From Symbiobacterium thermophilum (lineage in GTDB: Bacteria > Bacillota > Sulfobacillia > UBA995), in NCBI GenBank assembly GCA_020725145.1, contig DYFO01000019.1:1-38543 (forward strand): 38,543 nt of DNA. Direction: 5' to 3'. Both the position numbers and the translations under genes were made by a program. This document shows positions 9,561 through 22,542 of the stretch, piece by piece. Under the pieces are notes generated by a model that made no database searches, was not told the origin of the DNA, and saw nothing but the letters and a program-made list of their open reading frames with translations. The first letter of the stretch is position 1. Every line of letters begins with the position of its first letter.

Positions 9561-10827
9561 GTGTTGGCCAGCGTGGGCTCGGCGGTGGGACTGGGCAACA
9601 TCTGGCGCTTTCCGACGGTGGTCTCCGGCTCGGGCGGGGGGGCGTTCGTGCTGGTGTACCTCGGGGCCATCGGCCTGCTGGGCCTTCCACTGCTGATGGC
9701 GGAACTGGCCCTCGGACGGCGCGGCCGTGGCAGTGTGCTTACGTGCTTCCGCACCCTGGCCCCCGGGACGGCATGGTGGGGGATCGGCCTGATAAGCGTG
9801 ACCGCGGTCACCATCATCCTGTCGTTCTACGCGGTGATCGCCGGGTGGGTGAGCATCTACCTCGGCGCCGGCCTCGCCGGACGCTTCCGTGGCCTGGATG
9901 TCGCCACGCTGCAGGCCCTGTTCTTCGACATCGCCGGCCATCCGTGGCTGCCCCTGGCAGCCCAGGCGGCGTTCCTCGCCCTCACCGCCGGGATCGTGGC
10001 GCTGGGCGTGCGGGCGGGCATCGAACGCTGGAGCCGGGTGCTGATGCCGGGCATCGTGGTCATCCTGCTGGTGCTGCTGGGCAGGGTAGTGCTGTTGCCC
10101 GGAGCCCCGGCCGGACTGGGCTGGTTTTTGCGCCCGCGCCCGGAGCTGATCACCCCGGCCGTGGCCCTGCGGGCCGTCGGCCAGGTGTTCTTCAGCTTCA
10201 GCCTGGGCATGGGGGCCATGGTGACCTACGGGAGCTATCTCGACGCCCGTCAGCCCATTACTTCCAGCGCCGTCTACATCGCACTGGCCGACCTGGCGGT
10301 GGCCTTGCTGGGAGGGCTGGTCGTCATACCGGCCCTGTTCGCCTTCGGCATCGAACCCACCATGGGCCCCGGTCTCATCTTCGTGGCCTTGCCCGCCGTC
10401 CTGGGCGCCATGCCCCTGGGCATGCTGTGGTCGGCCCTGTTTTTCCTGATGCTGTACGCGGCCGCCCTCACCTCGTCGGTGGCGATGCTGGAAACCATCG
10501 TCGCCCACGCCGGCAGGCGGCGCCGGTGGGCGACCGGCCTGGCAGCGTCAGGTGTTTTCCTGCTCGGCATCCCGTCGGCGCTTGCGGCCGGGCCCCTGTC
10601 CGCCTTCCGCCCGCTTGGCCATGATTTCCTGGGGCTGGCCGACTTCATAGCCTCGAACGTCCTGCTTCCGCTGGGCGGGCTAGGCACCGCCGTCTTCGTC
10701 GGCTGGGTATGGGGGGCGGAAAGGGCCCGGGCCGAGCTCGAGCGCCTATCACCACGCTCCCGAGCCGGCGGCGCCTGGGCCCTGGCCATGCGATACCTGG
10801 TTCCGGCGCTGCTGGCCTACGTGTTCG

Positions 10828-10847
<20 letters not shown>
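9561..10847 (+). CDS. Sodium:neurotransmitter symporter (SNF)-family transporter; N-terminus problematic
   Basis: 'LASVGSAVGLGNIWRFPTVVSGSGGGAFVLVYL' is the SNF N-terminal signature. Preceding in-frame 'EHREHWRSSLGF' has no start codon. Confidence 0.85.
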
Positions 10848-13529
<2,682 letters not shown>

Positions 13530-13533
<4 letters not shown>

Positions 13534-14375
13534 GACGAGGCTTCCCCTTTCCGCAAAAGCTCGAGTATCCGGCTGGCTGTTTCCTCCACCGCCATCCGGG
13601 TGATGTCGATCACCGAGCAGCCGAGCTTCCTGAACACGCGGTCGGCGTAGGCAAGCTCTGTGACAACCCGGTCCAACTCCGCGTACTCCGCTCCCGGTTG
13701 CAGGCCGATCACCTTCAGCCGCTGCTTGCGAATGTCCAGAATGTACTGGGGATCGGCGGTGAGCCCCACAAGCCGCCAGGAGGGCAGGCTCCGCAGTTCC
13801 GCGGGAGGTTCCACTTCCGGAATCAGGGGTACGTTGGCCGCGCGGATGTTGCGGTGGGCCAGGTACATGCAGACCGGCGTCTTGGAGACACGCGAGATGC
13901 CCAGCAGCACGCAGTCGGCGTCCACCAGCCCGCGCGGGTTCTTGCCGTCGTCGTGCTTGACGGCGAACTCCACCGCCTCGATGCGGCGGAAGTACTCTTC
14001 GTCAAGGCGGCGTGCGAGTCCGGGCTCGAAGCGGGGGGCAAGTCCGGTCATGCGGGAGATGCCCTCCATCACCGGCCCCATGATGTCGATGGCGGGGATG
14101 CCCAGGGTCTGGGTGGCCTCGCGCAGCACGTCACGCAGATGTGGCTGCACCAGCGTGAACACGATCACCGCCGGCCGGTTGCGCGCGGCTCTTACGATGT
14201 CCAGCACCGCCTCGGCGTCGGCCACATGGGGGAAACGCCGGATCTGGAATCTCCCGCCGTCGAACTGGCTGGCGGCCGCCCGGGTAACCAGCTCGGCCGT
14301 CTCGCCGATCGAGTCGGAGACCACGAAGATGCAGCCCAGCCGGTCGTCGACCGGCGCCCCCTCGCGGCGGTCCAT
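13530..14375 (-). CDS. PPDK regulatory protein (kinase/pyrophosphorylase, DUF299 family)
   Basis: 'IFVVSDSIGETAELVTRAAASQF', 'DCVLLGISRVSKTPVCMYLAHRNIRAANVPLIPEVEPP', 'GLTADPQYILDIRKQRL'; 4-nt overlap with ppdK. Confidence 0.95.
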
Positions 14376-14402
14376 GGCTCCCCTCCTACCGGTTGCGCTC
14401 GG

Positions 14403-16529
14403 CTACCTTCTGTTTCTCTGGACGGACGGAGGTTCCTTCCCGGGCTGGCCCTCCCCTGAGAGGCGGCCGAGGTCGGCCGCGGCGTTGATGAGCGCGGCGA
14501 TCTCCGCCAGCAGCGCCAGTCGGTTGTCGCGGACGGTCGGGTCCGGGGCCATCACCAGCACCCCATCGAAGAAGGCATCCACGGCGGGCCGCAGGCCCGC
14601 CAGCACCGACCAGCACTCCTCGTACCTCCCGTCGGCCAGCAGGGATCGCGCACGATCCCGCAGGGCGGTGAACGCACGGTACAGGTCGAGTTCGGCGGGC
14701 TCGCTGAGACTCCCCGGGTCCGGGCTCCGGTCGGGCCGGGCGCGGCCGGCCAGGCCCACGACGCGGATGTTGGTGGCCAAGAGGTCGGCGAAGGCCGGTG
14801 TGGACCGGAACCTCTCCAGGGCGCGCGCCCGGGCCAGCGCCCGACTGAGGGGGTCGTGGCCGGCGGCCAGCACGGCCTCAACTACATCCGGCCTCAGTCC
14901 CTCGTCGGCCAGCAGCGACCGGAAGCGCACGAGCAGGAAATCGGTGAGACGGTCGGCCACCTGGCGATCGGTAGCCTCTGCGTGCAGCTCGATCGCCCGC
15001 GAAAGCAGCCCGTCCAACCGGATGCCCCCCAGCGGTCCGGCCAGCAGCCTCACCACCCCGTGGGCCAGGCGCCGTTGCCCGAAGGGATCCTGGGAACCCG
15101 AGGCCTCCAGACCCGCCCGGAAGAATGCGACCAGCGCGTCCACGCGATCGGCCAGGCCGACGGCGGCGCCGGGCCGGGACGCGGGGGGATCGTCCTCCGC
15201 CGTCCGGGGCAGGCAGTGCTCGTATATCGCCCTGGCGACGGCCGGGTCCTCTCCCGACCGTCGCGCATACTCGCAGCCCATCACCCCTGCGAGTTCGGGG
15301 TACTCGTAGACCATGCGCGTGGCCAGGTCGGCCTTGCACAGCTCGGCCGCACGCAGTGCCACCTTACGCTCCCTCTCGTCCATCCCCAGCTCGCGGGCAA
15401 GGTGCGCGGTGAGCGCCACGATGCGGTGCACGCGGTCCCGCACCGTTCCCAGGCCCTCGCCGAAGCTCATGGATTGCAGGCGCTCCAGCAGGGCATCAAG
15501 CGGCTCGCGGCAGTCTTCCTGGTAGAAGAACCTGGCGTCCGCCAGCCTCGCCCGCAGCACCCAGGCGTTGCCCCGCGCCACCGTATCCAGCCCGCGGCGG
15601 CCGCCGCAGCGCACGGCGACGAACCTCGGCAGGAGTTTGCCGGCCGCGTCCTCCACCGGAAAACAGCGCTGATGGTGGCGCATGACGGTGACCAGCACCT
15701 CGCGCGGCAGGTCAAGGTAGTCCGGGTCGTAACCGCCGACCACCGCGGTAGGGTGCTCCACCAGGTTGTTCACTTCGTCAAGCAGGCCCGGTACCCAAAC
15801 CACGCGTCCCTGCTCCCGTCGCGCCGCGGCCTCGACCCTGCGGCGGACCATGCGGCGGCGCTCGGCGGGGTCCACGATCACGCAGGCCCGGCGCATCACC
15901 GCCGGGTACTGCTGAGCCGATTCCACCTCGTGCGGGCCGGGCGCAAGGAAGCGGTGACCGCGCGTGTAACGGTCGGACCACACACCCACCAGTTCAAACC
16001 TCACCAGCTCGTCGTCCAAGAGCGCCAGCACCCAGCGGATGGGCCGGATGAACCGCGTCTCACCCACTCCCCACCGCATCGGCCGCGCGAACTCCAGCGC
16101 GGTTACGGTGGCCGGCAAGACCTCGGTCAGCACCTGGACGGCGGGCCGACCCGGCTCGCGTCGCACCACGTACAGGTAGCCGGCGCGCACCTCAAGCTCG
16201 TCGATTCGGACTCCCTGGTTGCGCGCGAAACCCCGGGCGGCCGCCGTGGGGTTCCCGTCGCGGTCGAAGGCCACGCCGACGGGAGGTCCCTTGACCTCGG
16301 TGACGGCGTCCCGCTGGCGGGCGGCGAGGCCCTCGACGAGCAGGACCAGGCGCCTCGGCGTCCCCATGACCCGCAGCGAACCGTGGTCAAGCCGGGCCGC
16401 GGCCAGGTGCACGGCGGCCTGCGCCGCCAGTTGCTCGAGCAGTTCATCCAGCAGGCGGGCCGGTATCTCCTCGGTGCCCACCTCCAGCAAGAGGTCTCGA
16501 ATTCGGGATTCGGCCACCGCGTTCACCAC
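14403..16529 (-). CDS. glyS: Glycyl-tRNA synthetase beta subunit
   Basis: 'LLLEVGTEEIPARLLDELLEQLA', 'RPMRWGVGETRFIRPIRWVLALLDDE'; directly follows glyQ. Confidence 0.97.
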   Translation of the reverse strand: MVNAVAESRIRDLLLEVGTEEIPARLLDELLEQLAAQAAVHLAAARLDHGSLRVMGTPRRLVLLVEGLAARQRDAVTEVKGPPVGVAFDRDGNPTAAARGFARNQGVRIDELEVRAGYLYVVRREPGRPAVQVLTEVLPATVTALEFARPMRWGVGETRFIRPIRWVLALLDDELVRFELVGVWSDRYTRGHRFLAPGPHEVESAQQYPAVMRRACVIVDPAERRRMVRRRVEAAARREQGRVVWVPGLLDEVNNLVEHPTAVVGGYDPDYLDLPREVLVTVMRHHQRCFPVEDAAGKLLPRFVAVRCGGRRGLDTVARGNAWVLRARLADARFFYQEDCREPLDALLERLQSMSFGEGLGTVRDRVHRIVALTAHLARELGMDERERKVALRAAELCKADLATRMVYEYPELAGVMGCEYARRSGEDPAVARAIYEHCLPRTAEDDPPASRPGAAVGLADRVDALVAFFRAGLEASGSQDPFGQRRLAHGVVRLLAGPLGGIRLDGLLSRAIELHAEATDRQVADRLTDFLLVRFRSLLADEGLRPDVVEAVLAAGHDPLSRALARARALERFRSTPAFADLLATNIRVVGLAGRARPDRSPDPGSLSEPAELDLYRAFTALRDRARSLLADGRYEECWSVLAGLRPAVDAFFDGVLVMAPDPTVRDNRLALLAEIAALINAAADLGRLSGEGQPGKEPPSVQRNRR

Positions 16530-17408
<879 letters not shown>

Positions 17409-17669
17409 CCTGGCACCTCCCGTGAAATGAAATCTCCCGCCCCTTCCAGGGACGGGAGACCTTTCTCCCGCGGTTCCACCCTGGTTGCCGCCTCAAGCGG
17501 CGGCCCCCTCAACTCGCCGGGCTTTACTCCCCCGCCGGGGCGGGGTTTCCTCCCGGGGCTCAGGAGCGCCTTCGCCGGGCACCGCGTGCCGGACCTTGCA
17601 CCCTTCCGCCGGCTCGCTGCATCGCGTGCTCCCGGGTACTCCTCTCCGTCAACGCCTGCCCAATCCCTG
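17409..17669 (-). promoter_or_regulatory. T-box leader (glycine) of glyQS
   Basis: Minus strand contains T-box 'AGGGTGGAACCGCGGG' (about 17468-17482). It is followed by terminator-like hairpin TCTCCCG...CGGGAGA (17433-17459) with T-rich tail, just upstream of glyQ. Upstream GGAGTA and GGC triplets are consistent with Stem I; specifier not resolved. Confidence 0.9.
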
Positions 17670-17675
17670 TCCATA

Positions 17676-17705
17676 ACTGTAGCAGAGGCGGCGGACGACT
17701 GTCAA
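17676..17705 (-). promoter_or_regulatory. Sigma-A-like promoter for the T-box leader/glyQS
   Basis: Minus strand TTGACA-18 nt-TACAGT. Confidence 0.6.
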
Positions 17706-17734
17706 ATGCGCTCGCGCTCGGCGGCAGGCCTTTC

Positions 17735-17764
17735 TTGACCGCGGCGGACCCTTTCGGCTATCAT
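17735..17764 (+). promoter_or_regulatory. Sigma-A-like promoter for the MNT-HEPN pair
   Basis: Plus strand TTGACC-18 nt-TATCAT; -10 ends 8 nt before the first ATG of the MNT ORF. Confidence 0.5.
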
Positions 17765-17772
17765 GAAGCTGC

Positions 17773-18336
17773 ATGATGGTAGCCCATCCCAGTTGCCGGG
17801 TGGCGGTACACGTGGAGCAAGGTTGGCACGGTCAGGGCCGGCTGCTTGCCGCCTTCGGCCGGTTGCTCGACCTTCTGGCAAAGCGGGTCGAGGCCCACTA
17901 CGGCCCTCGGCTGGTCAGCCTGGCCGTCTTTGGTTCGGTGGCCCGCCGCACCCCCGGTCCCACGTCTGACGTGGATCTGTTGCTGGTGGTGGACCCCCTG
18001 CCCCCTGGGCGGACCGCACGCGTCGAGGAGTTCGCACCGGTGGAAACCGGCCTTGCGGACCTGCTTGGCGAGCTAAAAACCATGGGAGTGGACACCCGCT
18101 TGTCCCCCGTGTTCAGGACACCCGCGGAGGTCAGGCGGTATGGCGGTCCGCTGTTCCTGGACATGACGGAGGAGGTTGTGATACTTCATGACCGCGAGGG
18201 TTTCCTCCGGGGCTACCTCGACCGTCTGAAGCGCAGACTTCAGGCCGGAGGCGCCCGCAGGGTGCCGTACCGGGGCGCCTGGTACTGGGATCTCGGATCC
18301 CCTGGATCGAGAGGCGATGATGGCGATGACGGGTGA
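17773..18336 (+). CDS. MNT-type nucleotidyltransferase-domain protein
   Basis: 'LAVFGSVARRTPGPTSDVDLLLVV' fits GS-X10-DXD; paired with the downstream HEPN gene. Confidence 0.85.
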   Translation: MMVAHPSCRVAVHVEQGWHGQGRLLAAFGRLLDLLAKRVEAHYGPRLVSLAVFGSVARRTPGPTSDVDLLLVVDPLPPGRTARVEEFAPVETGLADLLGELKTMGVDTRLSPVFRTPAEVRRYGGPLFLDMTEEVVILHDREGFLRGYLDRLKRRLQAGGARRVPYRGAWYWDLGSPGSRGDDGDDG

Positions 18337-18787
18337 GATGACCCTTGCGCAGGCCTACGTCTTCAAGGCCACCGCGCGCCTGAAGGCGCTCGAGGTTCTG
18401 CTGGAAGAAGGCTCTTACTCCGATGTGGTGAGGGAAGCCCAGGAGGCTGTGGAACTCGCCCTCAAGGGCCTGCTCCGGCAGTTCGGGATCGACCCGCCGA
18501 AGCAGCATGACGTGGGCGGCCTGGTGATCGAGTATGCAGCACGCTTGCCGGTGGAGACGGCGAAAGAAACCCATCGCCTGGCCGCCATCTCCAAGCGCCT
18601 CAGGAAAGAACGTGAGCTCGCCTTTTACGGCGACGTGGATTTCGTCCCCACCCTCGAGTACTCGCGGGCAGATGCCCTGCGGGCCATCGAGGAGGTTCGG
18701 TATGTGGTGGCGACGGTCGGCCGGGTAGTTCGAGTTCCCTGCCGCGCAGGCTCCGCACCGGGGACGGACGGTGAGGGGCCTGGCTAG
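18317..18787 (+). CDS. HEPN-domain protein
   Basis: 'DVVREAQEAVELALKGLLRQFGIDPPKQHDVGGLV...RLRKERELAFYGDVDFVPTLEYSRADALRAIEEV' is HEPN-like; overlaps the MNT gene by 20 nt. Confidence 0.85.
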   Translation: MMAMTGEMTLAQAYVFKATARLKALEVLLEEGSYSDVVREAQEAVELALKGLLRQFGIDPPKQHDVGGLVIEYAARLPVETAKETHRLAAISKRLRKERELAFYGDVDFVPTLEYSRADALRAIEEVRYVVATVGRVVRVPCRAGSAPGTDGEGPG

Positions 18788-19539
18788 GTCCTCGCCCTGC
18801 GGAGGGTGTCCAGGAACTTCAGGGCCCGCAGCGGTCGGTCCAGGTGGTAGACCAGGCACGCCCGCAAGAGGCCTTCCATCTCCCTCCGATCGCGCTCGCA
18901 GATGACCAGGCGGCCCAGGTGTCTTGGGGTGGCCTCCTTGAGGTACAGCATTGCCCCCAGCACCCCCGGGCTGACGGCGACCGCCCCGCCCGTGGAACAG
19001 GACGGGCACAGCACGCCGCCGTGCGCGGGGCTGAAACGCGGCTCCGGCGAGGCCGGAACCGAGCCGCAGCTTGCGCAGTTTCGCAAGGCCAGCTCGAAAC
19101 CGGCCACCGCCAGCAGGCGAAGCTCAAAGGCCCTGCTGGCGAGCTCGGGGTCGAATCCGCTCGCCAGCAGGTGCAGGCCGCTCAGGAGAAGTGCGAAGAG
19201 CCCGCTCTCCGTTTCCTCCTCGCGGGCCACCGTATCGACCAGCTCCAGAAAATGCTCGGCATAGGTAAGCCGGGTAAGGTCCTGGCGTACGGAAGGGAAG
19301 GAATCGACCAGCTCAACCTGGGTGATGATGTCCAGCGACCTCGTGTGGGCGAGCAGGCAGCGGACGTGCGAGAGGGGTTGCAGCGCTCCCGCCAGCCGGC
19401 TGCGCGGGCGGCGGGCGCCGCGGGCCACCGCCCGAACCTTGCCGCCTTCACGGCCGCACAGCGTGACCAGACGGTCGGCTTCGCCCAGTTCCCCGACACG
19501 CAGCACGATCGCTTCCAGGTTACGGGTGGGCAAATCCAT
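18784..19539 (-). CDS. recO: DNA repair protein RecO
   Basis: 'EAIVLRVGELGEADRLVTLCGREGGKVRAVARGARRPRSRLAGALQPLSHVRCLLA' and C-terminal Cys cluster 'NCASCG...CPSC'. Confidence 0.92.
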   Translation of the reverse strand: MDLPTRNLEAIVLRVGELGEADRLVTLCGREGGKVRAVARGARRPRSRLAGALQPLSHVRCLLAHTRSLDIITQVELVDSFPSVRQDLTRLTYAEHFLELVDTVAREEETESGLFALLLSGLHLLASGFDPELASRAFELRLLAVAGFELALRNCASCGSVPASPEPRFSPAHGGVLCPSCSTGGAVAVSPGVLGAMLYLKEATPRHLGRLVICERDRREMEGLLRACLVYHLDRPLRALKFLDTLRRART

Positions 19540-19546
19540 CCACCCC

Positions 19547-20446
19547 TCAAGACTCGTCGTGGTAGCCCAGCGAACACAGCGCGGCCTGTCTTTGCCGCCA
19601 GTCGGGGTTGACCTTCACCCACAGCTCGAGGTACACCCGGGTGCCCAGCAGTGCCTCGATCTCCTGACGCGCCAGCTGCCCTGCCTGCTTGAGCAGACTG
19701 CCACCCTGGCCGATGACGATCTTCTTCTGGGAGTGCCGTTCCACGTGAACCGTCGCACGGATGAGCACCACGCCGCCGGGTCGTTCCGTCCACTCCTCGA
19801 TCTTGACCGCCAGGGCGTGGGGGACCTCCTCGCGCGTCAGTAACATCAGTTTCTCGCGCACCAGCTCGGCCACCACGAAACGCTCGGGCTGGTCGGTCAC
19901 CACGTCGGGCGGGAAGTAGGCAGGCCCTTTGGGCAAGAGCTCGAGCATCTTCGTTACCAGGTGCTCGAGATCGGGATCGTTCAGCGCGGATATCACGAAG
20001 GTGGCCTGGAAATCCCCCAGGCTTCGGTACTCCTCGGCAATGCAGGTGGCCGCGGCGGCGGAGACGAGATCCGCCTTGTTCACCACGAGCAGCTTGGGAG
20101 GGCTCACTTCACGGAGGGCATCGGCAAGGTAACGGTCGCCGGGTCCCGGCGCGACGGCCTCCACCACGAACAGGAGGATCTCTACCTCCCGCATCGCCCG
20201 GCGGACGACCCCCACCATGTATTCGCCGAGCCGATTGCGCGGGCGGTGCATGCCCGGGGTATCCACCAGCACGATCTGTCCCTGAGGCCGGTGCACCACG
20301 CCGGCGATGCGATTGCGGGTGGTTTGCGGCTTCTCGGTAACGATCGCCAGCTTCTGCCCCACCAGCCGGTTGAGCAGCGTCGATTTCCCCACGTTGGGTC
20401 GACCCACCAGCACCGCGAACCCCGAGCGGAAAGCGTCGCCGCTCAC
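19547..20446 (-). CDS. era: GTPase Era
   Basis: 'FAVLVGRPNVGKSTLLNRLVGQKLAIVTEKPQTTRNRIAGVV', 'VNKADLV', KH region 'HSQKKIVIGQGGSLLKQAGQLARQEIEALLGTRVYLELWVKV'. Confidence 0.97.
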   Translation of the reverse strand: MSGDAFRSGFAVLVGRPNVGKSTLLNRLVGQKLAIVTEKPQTTRNRIAGVVHRPQGQIVLVDTPGMHRPRNRLGEYMVGVVRRAMREVEILLFVVEAVAPGPGDRYLADALREVSPPKLLVVNKADLVSAAAATCIAEEYRSLGDFQATFVISALNDPDLEHLVTKMLELLPKGPAYFPPDVVTDQPERFVVAELVREKLMLLTREEVPHALAVKIEEWTERPGGVVLIRATVHVERHSQKKIVIGQGGSLLKQAGQLARQEIEALLGTRVYLELWVKVNPDWRQRQAALCSLGYHDES

Positions 20447-20847
20447 CCGTTCCCACCCCGGAGTGCGAAGGGCTGCGGCAGGAGCGCTTGCAGGTCGAGT
20501 CTGTGGAAGGGGCCTTCCGGACCGGCCAGGACCAGCACCCAGGAGGTGCCGAACTCGGCCAGCGACTGCAGGCAGGCGCCGCAGGGGACTGTCGCCGACG
20601 CCGCCACCACCGCAAGGGCCTCGAACTTGCGCCTGCCGGCGGCCACCGCGCAGGCCAGCGCAACCCGCTCGGCGCAGAGGGTGAGTCCGTAGGAGGCGTT
20701 CTCCACGTTTGCCCCCGTGAACACCGTGCCGTCGCAGGCCAGGATGGCGGCACCCACCGTGAATCCCGAATACGGCGCGTAAGCCCGCTCCCGGGCCTCA
20801 CGGGCTGCCTTCACCAGCGCCGCCAGATCGACCGCGGCCGCTTTCAC
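20443..20847 (-). CDS. cdd: Cytidine deaminase
   Basis: 'ERAYAPYSGFTVGAAI...TGANVENASYGLTLCAERVAL...VPCGACLQSLAEF'; GTG start at 20847. Confidence 0.93.
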   Translation of the reverse strand: MKAAAVDLAALVKAAREARERAYAPYSGFTVGAAILACDGTVFTGANVENASYGLTLCAERVALACAVAAGRRKFEALAVVAASATVPCGACLQSLAEFGTSWVLVLAGPEGPFHRLDLQALLPQPFALRGGNG

Positions 20848-21875
20848 GGAGTCACCTCGATCTTCATGTCGTCGGGTACGACCTGGATCCATATCGGTCC
20901 GGGCTCGAGCACAAGCTCGCTCCCGTCGGCGAGGGTGAAGACCGTGCGGGCGGCACGGTCTTTCTTGCTCCAGCGGGCATCGGCCGCGATCCCCCGCGCG
21001 AAGACGGTGGCCTTGCCGCTGCCGACCAGCTGCAAGTCCAGGTACCCCTCGGGGCTGCCTTTGATGGGCGTGTGGCGGACGTACATCACGATCACGGTGC
21101 GCGCCCGGACCTGGCGGCGGGTGTCGGTGGCGCAGGTGTGCGGCGAGCCGTTCTGAAAGCGCAGGTAATACCCTGACTCCGCATCGTAGCGGTACTCGGC
21201 CACGCTGGGAAGCGAAGAAGGCCCGTAGGCGATCTTGAGGCCGGTGGCCGGCGAGCCCTGCCAGGAAGGCCCGGGCTCGAAGCGGAACAGGCTCGGAGGT
21301 GTCCGACCCGCCTCGTATTCGTAGCCCAGCTTGACGACCGCCCGGCGGAGTAGCTCGGTGCTGCTGCGAAGGTTGTGCGGTGCCTTGCGGCCGGCATGGC
21401 GCTCGTAGTAGGTCCGCGCCCTGGCTATCTCATCCAGGCTGGCCACCTTCATGCGCTCGATGTCGGTCAGCGTGGCGGGCGTCCCACCACAGTGGGCCAG
21501 CGCTGCGTCCAGCTCCAGCACCCAGTCCAGGTAGTAGGGGCGAGCGCTGCGGATCGGCAGGATGACCTGGGCTTCGCGGTGCAGGTAAAAGGCCACGAAG
21601 CGGGTGATGCCACCCTCGGCCAACACCTCATAGACCAAACAGGCCTGGGTCAGGCCCGCCTGCGGCCGCGCCTGCGAGTGGTTGTCCACCACCACCGCCA
21701 GGACCCGCCGGGCCACCTCCTCCTCGGCGGCCGGCTCTCCGTCCAGCGGGCACACGGCCGCGGGCGGCGGTTCGGGAGCCGCCGGCCAGCTCTCCACCGG
21801 GTCGATGGGGAGGCGGCAGCCCGCCGGCCCGGCGAACACGAGCACCGCCAGCAAGAGGAGCTTGCCGTACCTCAT
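20844..21875 (-). CDS. DUF3048-type (YerB-like) lipoprotein
   Basis: Lipobox '...AGPAGC'; 'VVVDNHSQARPQAGLTQACLVYEVLAEGGITRFVAFY' and 'PIRSARPYYLDWVLELDAALAHCGGTP'. Confidence 0.85.
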   Translation of the reverse strand: MRYGKLLLLAVLVFAGPAGCRLPIDPVESWPAAPEPPPAAVCPLDGEPAAEEEVARRVLAVVVDNHSQARPQAGLTQACLVYEVLAEGGITRFVAFYLHREAQVILPIRSARPYYLDWVLELDAALAHCGGTPATLTDIERMKVASLDEIARARTYYERHAGRKAPHNLRSSTELLRRAVVKLGYEYEAGRTPPSLFRFEPGPSWQGSPATGLKIAYGPSSLPSVAEYRYDAESGYYLRFQNGSPHTCATDTRRQVRARTVIVMYVRHTPIKGSPEGYLDLQLVGSGKATVFARGIAADARWSKKDRAARTVFTLADGSELVLEPGPIWIQVVPDDMKIEVTP

Positions 21876-21906
21876 CCTGTGTCCCCCGCAAGCACGCGAC
21901 TGCTCC

Positions 21907-22542
21907 CTAACCGCTCACTTCTGACGCCGGCGGCCGCCGCCCGGTTCCGGCAGGCGGATCGGCGCCCAGCACCATGCCGCCGGAGATCACGAGCTTGAGG
22001 CCTTCTTCCACCGGCATGTCCAGGTGGGCAACTTCCTCCCTCGGCACCAGCAGCAGGAACCCGGAAGTGGGATTGGGCGTGGTGGGCAAAAACACGCTGA
22101 CGAGATCATCTCTGCCCAACCGCGCGGCGATCTCTCCCCCGACGCGCCCGGTCACGAAGGCCAGCGACCACATCCCTCGCCGAGGGTATTCGATGAGGGC
22201 CACGCGCTTGAACGCGGCCTGATCTTGCCGGGCGAAGGCATCCACTATCTGCTTGACCGTCTGGTAGACCCCGCGCACCAGGGGCGTGCGGGCGATCAAC
22301 GCCTCGCCCAGCGCGATCATCCGGCGCCCTACGTAGTTGGTGGCGACGAACCCCACCAGCAGGATGACCAGCAGCGTCACCGCCAGCCCCAGTCCCGGCA
22401 CCGGCCGCCCGAAGGCCAGCACGATCCATCTACCCGTCAGCCCGTCCAGCAGGCGGAACAGCCAGGAAATCACCGTCCAGGTCGCCAGCACGGGGAGCAG
22501 TACCAGCAGTCCTGCCAGAAAGAAGTTGCGCAGATGCTTCAT
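21907..22542 (-). CDS. DUF502-type membrane protein
   Basis: 'NFFLAGLLVLLPVLATWTVISWLFRLLDGL...TPLVRGVYQTVKQIVDAF' and 'VSVFLPTTPNPTSGFLLLVPREEV'. Confidence 0.88.
   Translation of the reverse strand: MKHLRNFFLAGLLVLLPVLATWTVISWLFRLLDGLTGRWIVLAFGRPVPGLGLAVTLLVILLVGFVATNYVGRRMIALGEALIARTPLVRGVYQTVKQIVDAFARQDQAAFKRVALIEYPRRGMWSLAFVTGRVGGEIAARLGRDDLVSVFLPTTPNPTSGFLLLVPREEVAHLDMPVEEGLKLVISGGMVLGADPPAGTGRRPPASEVSG

Noticed and set aside
9470-10624. 384-aa plus-strand ORF overlapping the SNF transporter in another frame
   Set aside because: Out-of-frame shadow; relevant only because its ATG at 9506 hints at the SNF frameshift.
13660-15309. 549-aa plus-strand ORF across the ppdK regulator and glyS
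   Set aside because: Ser/Arg-rich low-complexity antisense translation spanning two real genes.
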